Part shown: positions 46,177 to 55,674 of the stretch, in pieces
Layout of the letters: each line of letters begins with the position of its first letter
Position numbering within the stretch: position 1 is the first letter of the stretch
Translations under genes and position numbers: made by a program
Assembly (NCBI GenBank): GCA_034521495.1
Contig: JAXHMK010000010.1
Coordinates: 558,001 to 622,000, forward strand
DNA length: 64,000 nucleotides
Source: Balneolaceae bacterium
GTDB lineage: Bacteria > Bacteroidota > Rhodothermia > Balneolales > Balneolaceae
Direction of reading: 5' to 3'
The notes under the pieces: model-generated
Databases searched by the model: none
Told to the model about the DNA's origin: nothing
Seen by the model: the letters and a program-made list of their open reading frames with translations, nothing else

Positions 46177-46953
46177 TCAGGACAGTTCATCAAAAAATGG
46201 AATAATTTGTTTTGCTAACGTTTTATTGGTTGAAATAGCATTTCCGGTTTCAATCGTTTTTTGGCCGAATACATCTGTAAAAGAACCGCCAGCTTCAGTT
46301 ATTACGGGTAATAAAGCGGCCGCATCCCAGATACTTAAAATCGGGTCGATCATGATATCAGCACGCCCTGCAGCAACCATCATATGCCCGTAGGCATCTC
46401 CCCAGGTACGATGGATCCTGGTGGAGCTCAATAAAGATTCAAGAGGTTTTTGAAATCCATGTTCCTTGTAGGTCGTAACATCCGTACTCAAAAATGTGGC
46501 TTTTGAGAGATCTTTACACTCTCTAACCTCTATCTCAGAACCATTCAAAGTAGATCCCAAACCCGTTGCTGCAGATGCCATCTCATCCAACGCCGGTGCG
46601 TAAATCACTCCAACTTCAGGCTTACCTTTTACCAAAATACCAATAAGCGTTGTGTAGAAGGGAATACCGTGAATGAACGACTGTGTTCCGTCAATAGGGT
46701 CCAGCACCCACACCACATCGGCATCTTCATTTTCTGTACCAAACTCCTCCCCGATAATGCCATGATCCGGGTAATGGCTATTGATCAATTCACGAATCAC
46801 TTTTTCGGCGTTACGGTCGGCATTGGTTACCGGGGTATCGTCAGATTTGAATTCAAGGTCGAACGATTTTTTAAAGTAGTTGAGTGTTGATTTACCACCA
46901 GCTTCGGCAAATTCAACCGCAGCATCTTGTAATTCTTTTAGTGATATTTTCAT
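46177..46953 (-). CDS. Inositol monophosphatase-family phosphatase, HisN-like
   Basis: 258 residues. Metal-binding motifs: GIIGEEFGTEN, VWVLDPIDGTQSFIHGIPFY and SIWDAAALLPVITEAGG. The segment RTWGDAYGHMMVAAGRADIMID is typical of HisN-type histidinol phosphatases rather than inositol phosphatases, so histidinol phosphate is the likeliest substrate. No his genes are near. The M1-like gene starts one base after its stop, and both may be one transcript. Confidence 0.8.
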   Translation of the reverse strand: MKISLKELQDAAVEFAEAGGKSTLNYFKKSFDLEFKSDDTPVTNADRNAEKVIRELINSHYPDHGIIGEEFGTENEDADVVWVLDPIDGTQSFIHGIPFYTTLIGILVKGKPEVGVIYAPALDEMASAATGLGSTLNGSEIEVRECKDLSKATFLSTDVTTYKEHGFQKPLESLLSSTRIHRTWGDAYGHMMVAAGRADIMIDPILSIWDAAALLPVITEAGGSFTDVFGQKTIETGNAISTNKTLAKQIIPFFDELS

Positions 46954-47050
46954 ATGGGATTAACCCTTCAGATGTTTATTTTTCTGACTTTTTGAATACA
47001 ATTGAAAGTACTAAAAATCTTATTTCCAGAATTTTAAAGATACGATTTCC

Positions 47051-49225
47051 ATGACCGAATTACAGATTATCAAGCATATTTCCTCAACACTTTCTCTTTC
47101 CGAGAAGCAGGTAAAAACTACAGCTAACTTAATTGATGAGGGATCTACCATTCCATTTTTAGCCAGATACAGAAAAGAGGCTACCGGTGGATTGGATGAA
47201 GAACAACTCCGCTCCGTCCGCGATATGCTTGAATTTCACCGAACACTCGAGGATCGTAAGAAAACGGTTTTGAAAGCTATAAAAGATCAGGACAAACTCA
47301 CGCCTGAACTTGAGGAAAAAATCAAAGCGTGCAAAGAACTTCAGACACTCGAAGATCTTTACCTGCCATATAAGAAGAAGCGAAAAACCAAAGGCGATAT
47401 GGCGAAGGAGAAAGGCCTTGAGCCGTTGGCTGAGCTCGTTTGGAATCAGGAAATTGAGAATGGTAATCCGCTTGAATATGCTCGTGAGTACATCAGTGAA
47501 GAAAATGAGATTCCGGATGCAGATACTGCTTTAACAACTTCACTGGATATTGTTGCCGAATGGATCAACGAATCGGTGGATGTACGTGATACACTTCGTG
47601 CAATTATGAGAAAACATGGAGTGATCACATCAAAGAAAAATCCGGCTGTTAAAGAGCGGACCAATTTTGAGGATTACTATGAATTCAACAATCGTGTGCA
47701 GTACATCAAACCGCATCAGACACTGGCGCTAAATCGCGGTGAGCGCGAAAACGTGCTTTTTGTAAATGTGGAGTTGAACACCGATCGGACACTGGATAAC
47801 CTTGATGATGTGGTGATTAAAAATGATCTCTCCATTTTTACTCCCTATTTGCAGGATGCTGTTGAAGATGCCTACAAACGGCTTTTGTTTCCATCACTTG
47901 AACGGGAACTTCGAAATGAACTTACCGACAAAGCCGACGAACACGCCATTCAGACCTTCGCCACCAATCTCAAAAATCTGTTGATGCAGCCACCACTAAA
48001 GGACCAGGTAGTAATGGGAATTGACCCGGCCTACCGAACCGGTTGTAAAGTGGCCATTGTGAATGAAACAGGTCAGTATTTGGAGGGCTCAACGATCTAT
48101 CCAACTCCTCCGCAGGAAAAAATCGAAGAGAGTGCAGGGGTTATAAACCGGTACATCAACAAGCATAACGTAACACTTATAGCTATCGGAAATGGCACAG
48201 GCAGCCGGGAAACTGAAAAATTTATCGCCGATTTGATTCAAGAGCGTAAAGAGAAAAATCCGGATGAGGAATTGAACTACCTGATCATCAGCGAGGCGGG
48301 AGCTTCGGTTTATTCCGCTTCAAAAATTGCCAGGGAAGAATTTCCAGAACTGGATGCCGCACAGCGCGGTAATATTTCGATTGCACGACGGGTTCAGGAT
48401 CCGCTGGCAGAGTTGGTAAAAATTGATCCGAAATCTATTGGAGTTGGATTGTATCAACATGACATCAACCAAACCGCACTCTCCAAAAAACTGGATGATG
48501 TGGTGGAAAGCTGTGTGAATGATGTGGGTGTGAATTTGAATACAGCAAGTTCGGAGCTTCTTACACACATTTCCGGATTGAGCAGAAATGTGGCCAAAAA
48601 CATTGTTACGTATCGAGAGAAAAAAGGCCGTATTGGGAATCGGGAAGAGATTAAATCCATTTCCGGTGTCGGGGACTTTCGATTTCAGCAGTCAGCCGGG
48701 TTCCTAAGAATTCCTGAAGGCAAACACCCGCTTGATAATACCGCCATCCATCCCGAAAGCTATGAAGCCACTGAAAAGCTCTGTAACCTGTTTGGAATTA
48801 ACATAGATAATCTCTCGAAAGAGAAGAAGAAAATTGAATCGGCCTTATCAGGTATCAACAAAAAACAAGTGGCAGAACAGGTTGGAGTTGGCATTCCTAC
48901 TCTTGAACTCATCATCGAAAATCTCCAAAAACCGGGACGTGATCCTCGCGAATCTCTGCCAAAACCGTTGCTGCGGTCGGATATCCTGAAAATGGAAGAC
49001 CTCTCCCCCGGCATGAAACTGGAAGGTACGGTTCGAAATGTAGTAGACTTCGGCGCATTCGTAGATATCGGCGTAAAACAAGATGGACTCCTTCACATCT
49101 CAAAAATGGCAAAAGAGAAGCGCGTGGATGATCCCCATGATGTCGTTGCGGTTGGAGATATCATTAATGTAGAGATTACCAATATTGATCTGGAGCGCGG
49201 TCGGATTGGCTTGGCTTTGGTGTGA
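47051..49225 (+). CDS. Tex-family RNA-binding transcription accessory protein
   Basis: 724 residues, the usual Tex length. In order: helical N-terminal region, YqgF-like nuclease fold with VVMGIDPAYRTGCKVAIVN near residue 320, helix-hairpin-helix with NTASSELLTHISGLSRNVAKNIV and IKSISGVGDFRFQQSAGFLRI, and the C-terminal S1 domain, GMKLEGTVRNVVDFGAFVDIGVKQDGLLHISKM, at about 655-690. Tex is conserved and nucleic-acid binding; its precise role is unsettled. Confidence 0.93.
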   Translation: MTELQIIKHISSTLSLSEKQVKTTANLIDEGSTIPFLARYRKEATGGLDEEQLRSVRDMLEFHRTLEDRKKTVLKAIKDQDKLTPELEEKIKACKELQTLEDLYLPYKKKRKTKGDMAKEKGLEPLAELVWNQEIENGNPLEYAREYISEENEIPDADTALTTSLDIVAEWINESVDVRDTLRAIMRKHGVITSKKNPAVKERTNFEDYYEFNNRVQYIKPHQTLALNRGERENVLFVNVELNTDRTLDNLDDVVIKNDLSIFTPYLQDAVEDAYKRLLFPSLERELRNELTDKADEHAIQTFATNLKNLLMQPPLKDQVVMGIDPAYRTGCKVAIVNETGQYLEGSTIYPTPPQEKIEESAGVINRYINKHNVTLIAIGNGTGSRETEKFIADLIQERKEKNPDEELNYLIISEAGASVYSASKIAREEFPELDAAQRGNISIARRVQDPLAELVKIDPKSIGVGLYQHDINQTALSKKLDDVVESCVNDVGVNLNTASSELLTHISGLSRNVAKNIVTYREKKGRIGNREEIKSISGVGDFRFQQSAGFLRIPEGKHPLDNTAIHPESYEATEKLCNLFGINIDNLSKEKKKIESALSGINKKQVAEQVGVGIPTLELIIENLQKPGRDPRESLPKPLLRSDILKMEDLSPGMKLEGTVRNVVDFGAFVDIGVKQDGLLHISKMAKEKRVDDPHDVVAVGDIINVEITNIDLERGRIGLALV

Positions 49226-49311
49226 GCCGTTTAGTCATCGTCTCTTAGTCATCGAATGACATTATGTGCTTAAAGTTTGGAAAGTTTCAATAAAACTCAT
49301 CCGATGACTGC

Positions 49312-49539
49312 TTAGGAAATCGAATCGGAAACAGGTTTTTTTTTGAATGGAATTTTTGAAAAGGAAAGATCCTCCAAATCTATCTTTTTACTTGCATTAT
49401 CAATATCGATTCCAACAATATTTCCTTCGCCATCATAATCAATTATAATACCTTCTGATACTTCCTCGCTTGTTACGCTGGTTTTTGATGATAGATCGAT
49501 ATAAAGTGAATCTGTTTGGGGGTAGTAGTTAAATTTCAT
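49312..49539 (-). CDS. DUF2283 domain protein
   Basis: 75 residues: MKFNYYPQTDSLYIDLSSK, EGIIIDYDGEGNIVGIDID and a short helical end are typical of DUF2283. These small proteins are often coded with a RelE-like or DUF4258-like partner and are suspected antitoxins. Here the start overlaps the stop of such a partner by four bases (ATGA). Confidence 0.8.
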   Translation of the reverse strand: MKFNYYPQTDSLYIDLSSKTSVTSEEVSEGIIIDYDGEGNIVGIDIDNASKKIDLEDLSFSKIPFKKKPVSDSIS

Positions 49540-49778
49540 GGCGTGAACCTCCTGTCAGGAAATGCATTATGAATGGTTACTTTATCTTCCAAGGTAATAA
49601 CGCGTAAATATCTATTGTTAAGGTCTTCAATTCTTTTCCAAAAACGAAATCGATTATCCTCCTGTTTCTCAACTTTCTCAGGATTTTCAATCGCTTCAAT
49701 ACACCAATTCTTTTTGATATAAGGTCTTTTTCTGATTACTTCGTTCTCAAAATATTTTGTGTATTTGTAATCTGTCAT
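49536..49778 (-). CDS. DUF4258-like small protein, probable partner of the DUF2283 protein
   Basis: 80 residues from ATG 49778; the longer frame to 49802 adds eight residues. KRPYIKKNWCIEAIENPEKV, then RFRFWKRIEDLNNRYLRVIT and TIHNAFPDRRF follow the DUF4258 pattern (helix, 'I..vi.nPe', two strands and a final 'ts.y.drRf'). The pair looks like a toxin-antitoxin module by size, order and overlap; this is inference. Confidence 0.6.
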   Translation of the reverse strand: MTDYKYTKYFENEVIRKRPYIKKNWCIEAIENPEKVEKQEDNRFRFWKRIEDLNNRYLRVITLEDKVTIHNAFPDRRFTP

Positions 49779-49938
49779 TGATTTAAACCAAACTTCTCTC
49801 AAATATATTCCCAGATATTCTAAAAAATAGATTTATTCATTGCAATAAAAATCATATAAAACTTCCATAAGATATTTCCCTAAAGTCTTTTATTTTATAG
49901 GCTTAAAATCATTTTAAACTTGAAATCGAAGTAACAAC

Positions 49939-50838
49939 TTGTCACAGAATCAAAATAAAATCGACAAAGCCATCTCATCCATTTCGTTCAAAGTCGATGA
50001 AAAGCATCTGCATTCTCTCAAAGACCAACTCATTCTCATCAAAACCGGCGGCAACGCATTAAAAGATGAGGAGACAAAAAACGAAATTGTCTCTCAGATC
50101 TCCATTCTCAGTCAGCTTGGCGCAAAGGTAGTCGTGGTGCACGGCGGTGGAATTGAAATCAAACAACTTTTGGATGATGTTGGTATGGTATCGGAATTCG
50201 TTGGAGGGCATCGAAAAACGGATGCCAAAGCGATGGGCTATGTAGAGATGGCTCTCAGCGGAATGGTGAACAAAGAACTGGTTGGACTGCTGAATGCCAG
50301 AGATGTTCGGGCGGTCGGAATTTCCGGACGCGATGCATCGATGGTCCGTGCCAAAAAACGATTCCATATTGTTGAAACAGACGGAGTCGAAGAAAAACAT
50401 GATTTGGGCTTTGTTGGCGATGTGGATAAAATCGACACAAAATTGATAAAAACCCTGGTTGATGCGGATTATATCCCGGTCCTCTCCCCTGTGTCATCCG
50501 GCGAAAACGGTGAGAGTTATAACATCAATGCAGATATGTTTGCTGGTCATATGGCAGGCGCATTGAATGCAGAGAAATTTATGGCACTCACGAATATCGA
50601 TGGATTACTGGAAGATATTGACGATCCCGATTCGATCATCTCTGAGCTTACCCCTTCCGAAGCTCGAAACCTATTTGGCTCAGTCATACAAGGTGGGATG
50701 ATTCCAAAAATTGAAGCCAGCCTCATTGCATTGGAGGAAGGAGTAGATTCATCGCACATAATTAACGGTACGAAAAAGGAACATTTATTACGTATCTTAT
50801 TGACTGATGAAAGACTTGGAACTGAGATCAAAAACTAA
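49939..50838 (+). CDS. argB: Acetylglutamate kinase
   Basis: Phosphorylates N-acetylglutamate in arginine synthesis. 299 residues with ILIKTGGNALKD, VVVVHGGGIEI, GGHRKTDAKAM, AVGISGRDASM, NINADMFAGHMAGALNAEKF and GGMIPKIEA. The catalytic region starts only at residue 32. The N-terminal extension of about 30 residues and the TTG start at 49939 recall the helix used by hexameric, arginine-sensitive forms, so arginine feedback is possible. It heads argB-argD-argC-argJ. Confidence 0.95.
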   Translation: MSQNQNKIDKAISSISFKVDEKHLHSLKDQLILIKTGGNALKDEETKNEIVSQISILSQLGAKVVVVHGGGIEIKQLLDDVGMVSEFVGGHRKTDAKAMGYVEMALSGMVNKELVGLLNARDVRAVGISGRDASMVRAKKRFHIVETDGVEEKHDLGFVGDVDKIDTKLIKTLVDADYIPVLSPVSSGENGESYNINADMFAGHMAGALNAEKFMALTNIDGLLEDIDDPDSIISELTPSEARNLFGSVIQGGMIPKIEASLIALEEGVDSSHIINGTKKEHLLRILLTDERLGTEIKN

Positions 50839-50876
50839 GATTTTCAAAACCTTAATTAGTCCTCGGATGAGTGGTT

Positions 50877-50982
50877 GCTGAGACATTGTATTTTTCTTTC
50901 TGTTATAAGATTTCTTGAAGTAAATAACATTCGATTTCCGCCGTGATCCAATAATCACAAGAAAAAATACAATGTCTTAGGC
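50877..50982. repeat. ~105-bp element with complementary ends (copy 3)
   Basis: Left end CTGAGACATTGTATTTTTCT and right end AGAAAAAATACAATGTCTTAG. Compared with the copies at 19638 and 19758, G-C has changed to T-A at the same paired position on both arms. It lies between argB and argD. Confidence 0.75.
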
Positions 50983-51032
50983 CTAATGACTTCCAAAAGA
51001 AACTATCAAACAAATTCAATTTTTATAACATC

Positions 51033-52283
51033 ATGCCCACAAATATAACCGGAAAAGTTTTTAAAACGGTAAAAAGCATTTTCGGAAAGGAACCAGCTCA
51101 AAAAAAAGCAGAAAAGTATCATTTTGATCTCTATGGGCGCTATCCCATTGCATTGGTTAAGGGAAAAGGTTCAAAAGTTTGGGATGATGAACGCAATGAA
51201 TATATCGATGCACTTGCCGGTATAGCCGTAAATAGCCTGGGGCATTCTCATCCAAAGATTGTAAAAGCAATTCAGAAACAGGCTGAAAAACTGATTCACG
51301 TTTCAAACTTCTATTATAACGGTCCGCAGAGCGATCTCGCTGAAATGCTGGTAAAGCTTTCGGGTTTGGATAAAGCGTTCTTCTGCAACAGTGGAGCTGA
51401 AGCGGTTGAAGGTTCCATCAAACTTGCCAGGCGGTACTCATACAAAAAAGGCAAGACCGGGACGATTATCAGTATGAAAAACTCCTTCCATGGGCGAACC
51501 CTTGGAACTATTGCGATGGGCAAAGAGAAATACCAGGAAGGTTATAGCCCCATCCCTCCCGGGTTTAAACATATCCATGTGAATGATGTTGAGGAACTTG
51601 AGAATTCAGTGGATGAAGAAACGGTTGCAATCATTATTGAACCGATACAGGGAGAGGGTGGAATTGTTGAGGCAACACCTGAATATCTAAAAACTGCCCG
51701 GAAACTTTGTAATCAATATGAAATACCTTTGATTTTTGATGAGGTTCAGTGCGGTATTGCGCGAACAGGAAAAATGTTTGCTCACGAGCATTATGGCATC
51801 AAACCAGATATTATGCCATTGGCTAAAGCACTTGGTTCCGGTTTCCCAATTGGAGCAGTTGTAGCGAAAGAAGAATTTGCCAATGCGTTTGATCACGGCA
51901 GCCACGGTACTACATTTGGAGGAAATCCGCTCGCTTGTGCCGCAGCCGTTGAAACACTGAAAGTAATTCTCGATGAAGATATTTGCGAAAAAGCCAGGGT
52001 TCGGGGAGATTATCTCAGAACACGCCTTGCTGATCACGCAAGTCATTGGAATGCTATAAGAGACGTTCGCGGCAAAGGGTTGATGGTTGGCGTAGAGTTG
52101 GCTTTTGAAGGCGGTGATGTTGTCAAGGAGATGCTCAAAAGAGGTGTCCTCTCCAATTGCGCCTCCGGAGATGTCATTCGGCTGGTGCCTCCGCTTATCA
52201 TCACTAAAGAAGAGCTGGACACAGTTGTAGATGTACTCGTAGAATCGATTAAAGAAGTAGAAAAAAAGAATGCCAAAGTATAA
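51033..52283 (+). CDS. argD: Acetylornithine/succinylornithine aminotransferase
   Basis: Class III PLP aminotransferase of arginine synthesis. 416 residues: DALAGIAVNSLGHSHPKIV, the PLP phosphate site FFCNSGAEAVEGSIKLARRYS, IIEPIQGEGGI, IFDEVQCGIARTG and the PLP lysine in MPLAKALGSGFPIGA. GTTFGGNPLACAAAVE completes the site. Its end overlaps argC by 14 bases. Confidence 0.93.
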   Translation: MPTNITGKVFKTVKSIFGKEPAQKKAEKYHFDLYGRYPIALVKGKGSKVWDDERNEYIDALAGIAVNSLGHSHPKIVKAIQKQAEKLIHVSNFYYNGPQSDLAEMLVKLSGLDKAFFCNSGAEAVEGSIKLARRYSYKKGKTGTIISMKNSFHGRTLGTIAMGKEKYQEGYSPIPPGFKHIHVNDVEELENSVDEETVAIIIEPIQGEGGIVEATPEYLKTARKLCNQYEIPLIFDEVQCGIARTGKMFAHEHYGIKPDIMPLAKALGSGFPIGAVVAKEEFANAFDHGSHGTTFGGNPLACAAAVETLKVILDEDICEKARVRGDYLRTRLADHASHWNAIRDVRGKGLMVGVELAFEGGDVVKEMLKRGVLSNCASGDVIRLVPPLIITKEELDTVVDVLVESIKEVEKKNAKV

Positions 52284-53307
52284 AGTAGGAATTGTCGGAG
52301 CGACCGGTTATACCGGTTCTGAGTTAGTAAGACTCCTCGTACAGCACCCGGATGTAACCCTGGATTTTGTAACCAGTGAGAGCTATACCGGAAGTAAAAT
52401 CACGGAAATTCATCCTCATCTTCAGGACCTCGTTGATATAACTTTGATTTCGATCGATGATGTTGCTGAGTATGAACCCGATCTTGTTTTCCTGGCACTT
52501 CCTCATGGCGTGTCGATGAATTTTGTAAAAGATCATGGTTTGGATGAATTTATCATTATTGACCTTTCCGGTGATTTTCGATTTTCATCACAAAGTGTTT
52601 ATGAGGAGTGGTATAAAAAAGATCATATATCTGCAGAATATATGGAGCAATCTGTATATGGACTTCCTGAACTGTTTCGTGACAAAATACGGAATGCCCG
52701 TCTTGTTGCTAACCCGGGATGTTATCCCACTTCTGCGATATTAGCTCTTGCGCCTCTGATTAAGCATGGATATATCAATCCCTCCTCCATAGTTGTAGAC
52801 TCAAAATCGGGTGTAACCGGGGCAGGAGCAAAACCCAAAGAAGGTTTACATTTTCCAGATGTGTTTGGAAATTTTTCAGCCTATTCGTTGGTAAACCACC
52901 GGCACACTCCCGAAATTGAAAATACACTTCTGGATTACAGCGGATACTCAACTGAAGTTCTATTTACTCCTCATCTGTTGCCCATTGACCGCGGAATTTT
53001 AACCACCACCTACAGCACGCCAAAAAAGGAAGTAAATACGGAATTGGTAGAAGAGCTTTTTCATTCCGTATATGAGAAGGAACATTTTGTGAGAGTTTTC
53101 GACTCTCCACCCTCTTTAAAAAATATTCGTGGATCCAACTATTGCGATATCCATGCCGCGTATGATGAGCGTACACATAAAATCATTACAATTTCCACCA
53201 TAGATAATCTTGTAAAAGGTGCGGCCGGTCAAGCTGTACAGAATATGAATATTGTTTTTGGGCTGATCGAATCAACGGGATTGAAACATATACCACTAAA
53301 CCCATAA
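52270..53307 (+). CDS. argC: N-acetyl-gamma-glutamyl-phosphate reductase
   Basis: Reduces the ArgB product to the semialdehyde. 345 residues. NADP fold IVGATGYTGSELVRLL at 8-23, catalytic Cys151 in VANPGCYPTS, KSGVTGAGAKP and the substrate site HRHTPEI (near 215) with FTPHLLPIDRGILTT. It starts inside the end of argD. Confidence 0.95.
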   Translation: MPKYKVGIVGATGYTGSELVRLLVQHPDVTLDFVTSESYTGSKITEIHPHLQDLVDITLISIDDVAEYEPDLVFLALPHGVSMNFVKDHGLDEFIIIDLSGDFRFSSQSVYEEWYKKDHISAEYMEQSVYGLPELFRDKIRNARLVANPGCYPTSAILALAPLIKHGYINPSSIVVDSKSGVTGAGAKPKEGLHFPDVFGNFSAYSLVNHRHTPEIENTLLDYSGYSTEVLFTPHLLPIDRGILTTTYSTPKKEVNTELVEELFHSVYEKEHFVRVFDSPPSLKNIRGSNYCDIHAAYDERTHKIITISTIDNLVKGAAGQAVQNMNIVFGLIESTGLKHIPLNP

Positions 53308-53598
53308 AGCTATTTGATCCTTATTTCTGCAATAAAGCTGCGGATAAAATTTTTTGATGAAATTAAATGGATTTTTTTCTTATCATAGAACAAGCTAATG
53401 CGAAACAATCCATTCAACATATTATCAACTGCCAATGGTTCGGGAATTCAACTCCTCAACCCTTTTCCACCGGTACGTATAGCTCCTCCCGGCAGGCGGG
53501 TCTGAACACTTCTCATGTAGAGAAGGCATGCACTGCCCTCTCTTCACTTCGCTTACCAATCAATCGCTTTCTCAAAATAATTTTCATACAATAGAACT
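53308..53598. other. Gap between argC and argJ with no gene
   Basis: About 290 bases. A 75-codon open frame exists (53367-53594) but it resembles no family and is rich in rare codons. The argJ promoter, or readthrough from argC, must lie here. Confidence 0.4.
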
Positions 53599-54810
53599 AT
53601 GTTAAATAATCTTACACACGTACGCGGAATTACCTGCTGGGGAGCCCACATGGGGATCAAATCGAAACGAAGAGATATCGCTCTGATCTATTCAAAAGTA
53701 CCGGCATCAGCTGCAGCTGTATTCACCCGAAATGTAGTAGCTGCAGAACCGATTAAACTGAGTCGGCAGCATATCAAAGATGGGATGGCACAGGCTTTTA
53801 TCATAAACTCCGGTAACGCGAACGCATGCACCGGAAAAGAGGGCTGGAAAGGTGCTGTTGCAATGGCCGAAAGTACCGCCAAAGAATTGAAAATCTCAAA
53901 AGAAGCTGTTCTCGTGGCTTCCACCGGTTTAATTGGCGAACCCTTCCCTACCGAAAAAGTGGTGAAGGGTATCAAAGAATGTGTGAAAAAATTGTCAGAC
54001 CGTGTGATTGCCGGATCTCTCACTGCCAATGCTATTCTTACAACAGATACATTTGCAAAAGAGGGATTTACCTCTTTTTCCGTGGATGGCAAAGAGATCA
54101 ACATGGCCGGAATTGCCAAAGGCAGCGGAATGATTCATCCCGATATGGGGACTATGCTTGGCTTTATTGTATGTGATATTGCCATTAGCTCTGAACTTCT
54201 GGATGAGGCACTCCGTACCGCCGTTGATAAATCCTTCAATATGATTACGGTGGATGGAGATACATCCACAAATGACATGGTTTCGATCATGTGTAATGGC
54301 GAGGCTGGAAACGAAAAGATCACTGAAAAAGATGCGAACTACGATCTGTTTCTTGCCAACCTGGAACAACTTTGTACTCACCTTGCTAAACTGATTATTT
54401 CAGACGGCGAAGGTTCTACAAAACTGATTGAATATCACACCGAAGGAGCTAAAACCGAGAAAGAAGCCCGCCAAGTCGTGCGCACGGTCTCCAACTCCAA
54501 TCTTGTGAAAACAGCCATCTTTGGATCCGACCCCAACTGGGGACGAATCATTGCTGCAGCCGGCAGATCAGGTGTAGATTTCGATCCTGAAAAAGTGGAT
54601 CTGTATATCGGTGCCGAGATTAACAAAATGGAACAGGTTGTAAAAGAGGGACAACCGATTGACGGAGTTCGAAAAAAACTCAAAAAGGTGATGAACGAAT
54701 CGACCATAATTATCATGATCGACCTGAACCAGGGTGATGCAAAAGCCACCGGCTGGGGATCTGACTTCTCGTACGAGTATGTGAGAATTAATGCGGAATA
54801 TACGACGTAA
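53599..54810 (+). CDS. argJ: Bifunctional ornithine acetyltransferase / N-acetylglutamate synthase
   Basis: Moves acetyl from acetylornithine to glutamate, closing the arginine acetyl cycle. 403 residues. It is made as one chain that cleaves itself before the nucleophile Thr185 in GSGMIHPDMGTMLGF. FIINSGNANACTGKEGW, MITVDGDTSTNDM and SDPNWGRIIAAAGRSG are family markers. With argB, argC and argD here this completes acetylornithine synthesis. Confidence 0.95.
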   Translation: MLNNLTHVRGITCWGAHMGIKSKRRDIALIYSKVPASAAAVFTRNVVAAEPIKLSRQHIKDGMAQAFIINSGNANACTGKEGWKGAVAMAESTAKELKISKEAVLVASTGLIGEPFPTEKVVKGIKECVKKLSDRVIAGSLTANAILTTDTFAKEGFTSFSVDGKEINMAGIAKGSGMIHPDMGTMLGFIVCDIAISSELLDEALRTAVDKSFNMITVDGDTSTNDMVSIMCNGEAGNEKITEKDANYDLFLANLEQLCTHLAKLIISDGEGSTKLIEYHTEGAKTEKEARQVVRTVSNSNLVKTAIFGSDPNWGRIIAAAGRSGVDFDPEKVDLYIGAEINKMEQVVKEGQPIDGVRKKLKKVMNESTIIIMIDLNQGDAKATGWGSDFSYEYVRINAEYTT

Positions 54811-54870
54811 TTGAATCTCGCCTGGCGATTGTTTTTTCGGCGAATCCTCCAGGTAGTAGGTAATGAGGGG

Positions 54871-54993
54871 AACAAGCAGGACGCTTGCGCCATTCATGCA
54901 AAGATACGCACGAGCGTCTCGCTCGTGCTATCAATATCGCCCGCTGATAGTTTTTAATGGCGGCGATGTTTCTGGCCCTGCCACCAGATTCTC
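54871..54993. repeat. ~123-bp repeat, copy A, with three-base-loop palindromes
   Basis: Contains CAAGCA-GGA-CGCTTG (54873-54887), ACGAGCG-TCT-CGCTCGT (54910-54926) and a tail CAATATCGCCCGCTGATAG to CCAGATTC. Copy B is at 55543-55662 in the same orientation. Confidence 0.85.
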
Positions 54994-54999
54994 GGCTGC

Positions 55000-55371
55000 C
55001 GGGGGAGTGGTTTTTTTCATGCCGAATCCGACTCTTTTTATCCAGAAATTCTGCAGCAAAAAAAAGCAACAATTCAAAACCCGATCTACATCAATCATAT
55101 TGTTTTGACTGAATGGGTTTGGGTGTTAACTCGATCATATAAGATTGGAAAAACACAGATCGTCAGAGAACTTGAAATTTTACTCGACAGTAAAGAGATC
55201 GAACTTGAAGATAAAGAAACTCTGAGAGTTGCCGTTAACGAATTTGCTCAATCTAATGCCGATTTTTCTGATTGCCTCATCAGTGCTAAAAATCAAAACT
55301 CATCTAAAGATCCGACTTTTACCTTCGACAAAGAAGCATCCAAATTAACAGGAATGCAATTATTGGAATAG
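55000..55371 (+). pseudogene. VapC-type PIN-domain toxin, N terminus missing
   Basis: From about 55050 the frame gives NPIYINHIVLTEWVWVLTRS, then the rest of a PIN domain: EIELEDKETLRVAVNEFAQS, NADFSDCLISAKNQ and TFTFDKEASKLTGMQLLE. The acidic residues Glu (VLTEWVW), Asp (ADFSDCLI) and Asp (TFDKEA) are kept. The usual start with the first Asp (I-x-D-T-N) is absent; the frame runs back through repeat copy A with no start codon. TTG at 55105 would give 88 residues. No antitoxin gene is beside it. So the 5' end was replaced by the repeat. Confidence 0.7.
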
Positions 55372-55457
55372 CGCCCAGACTGAAATTTTTAAAGTACACT
55401 TGCTGGTTCAAGTTTTATACTTGGCCCGATAATCAGCAAACGAACGGCAAACACGCA

Positions 55458-55518
55458 CAAGTTTCAAACTTGCGCGAGTGGGTATACGACATAAAGTAGA
55501 ACGGGTCGCTGACCCGTT
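55458..55518. repeat. Two palindromes, CAAGTTT-C-AAACTTG and AACGGGTC-GCT-GACCCGTT
   Basis: Both are perfect: 55458-55472 and 55500-55518. The second has the GCT loop also seen at 9469. Confidence 0.85.
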
Positions 55519-55542
55519 TAAAACTAGCTTTAGTTTCTGGGG

Positions 55543-55662
55543 CACAAGCGGGACGCTTGCGCCATTCATGCAAAGATAGCGCGAGCGTCTCGCTCGTGCT
55601 ACCAATATCGCCCGCTGATAGTTTTTAAGAGCGGCGAAACTTTTGGCTCTGCTACCAGATTC
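55543..55662. repeat. ~120-bp repeat, copy B
   Basis: CAAGCG-GGA-CGCTTG at 55545-55559, CGAGCG-TCT-CGCTCG at 55582-55596 and the tail CAATATCGCCCGCTGATAG to CCAGATTC. It matches copy A (54871-54993) nearly throughout. It lies just past the threonine aldolase stop. Confidence 0.85.
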
Positions 55663-55674
55663 GGCGAGCCTTTT

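Noticed and set aside
53367-53594. A 75-codon frame between argC and argJ as a gene
   Set aside because: No recognisable family, odd composition and no sensible start signal.
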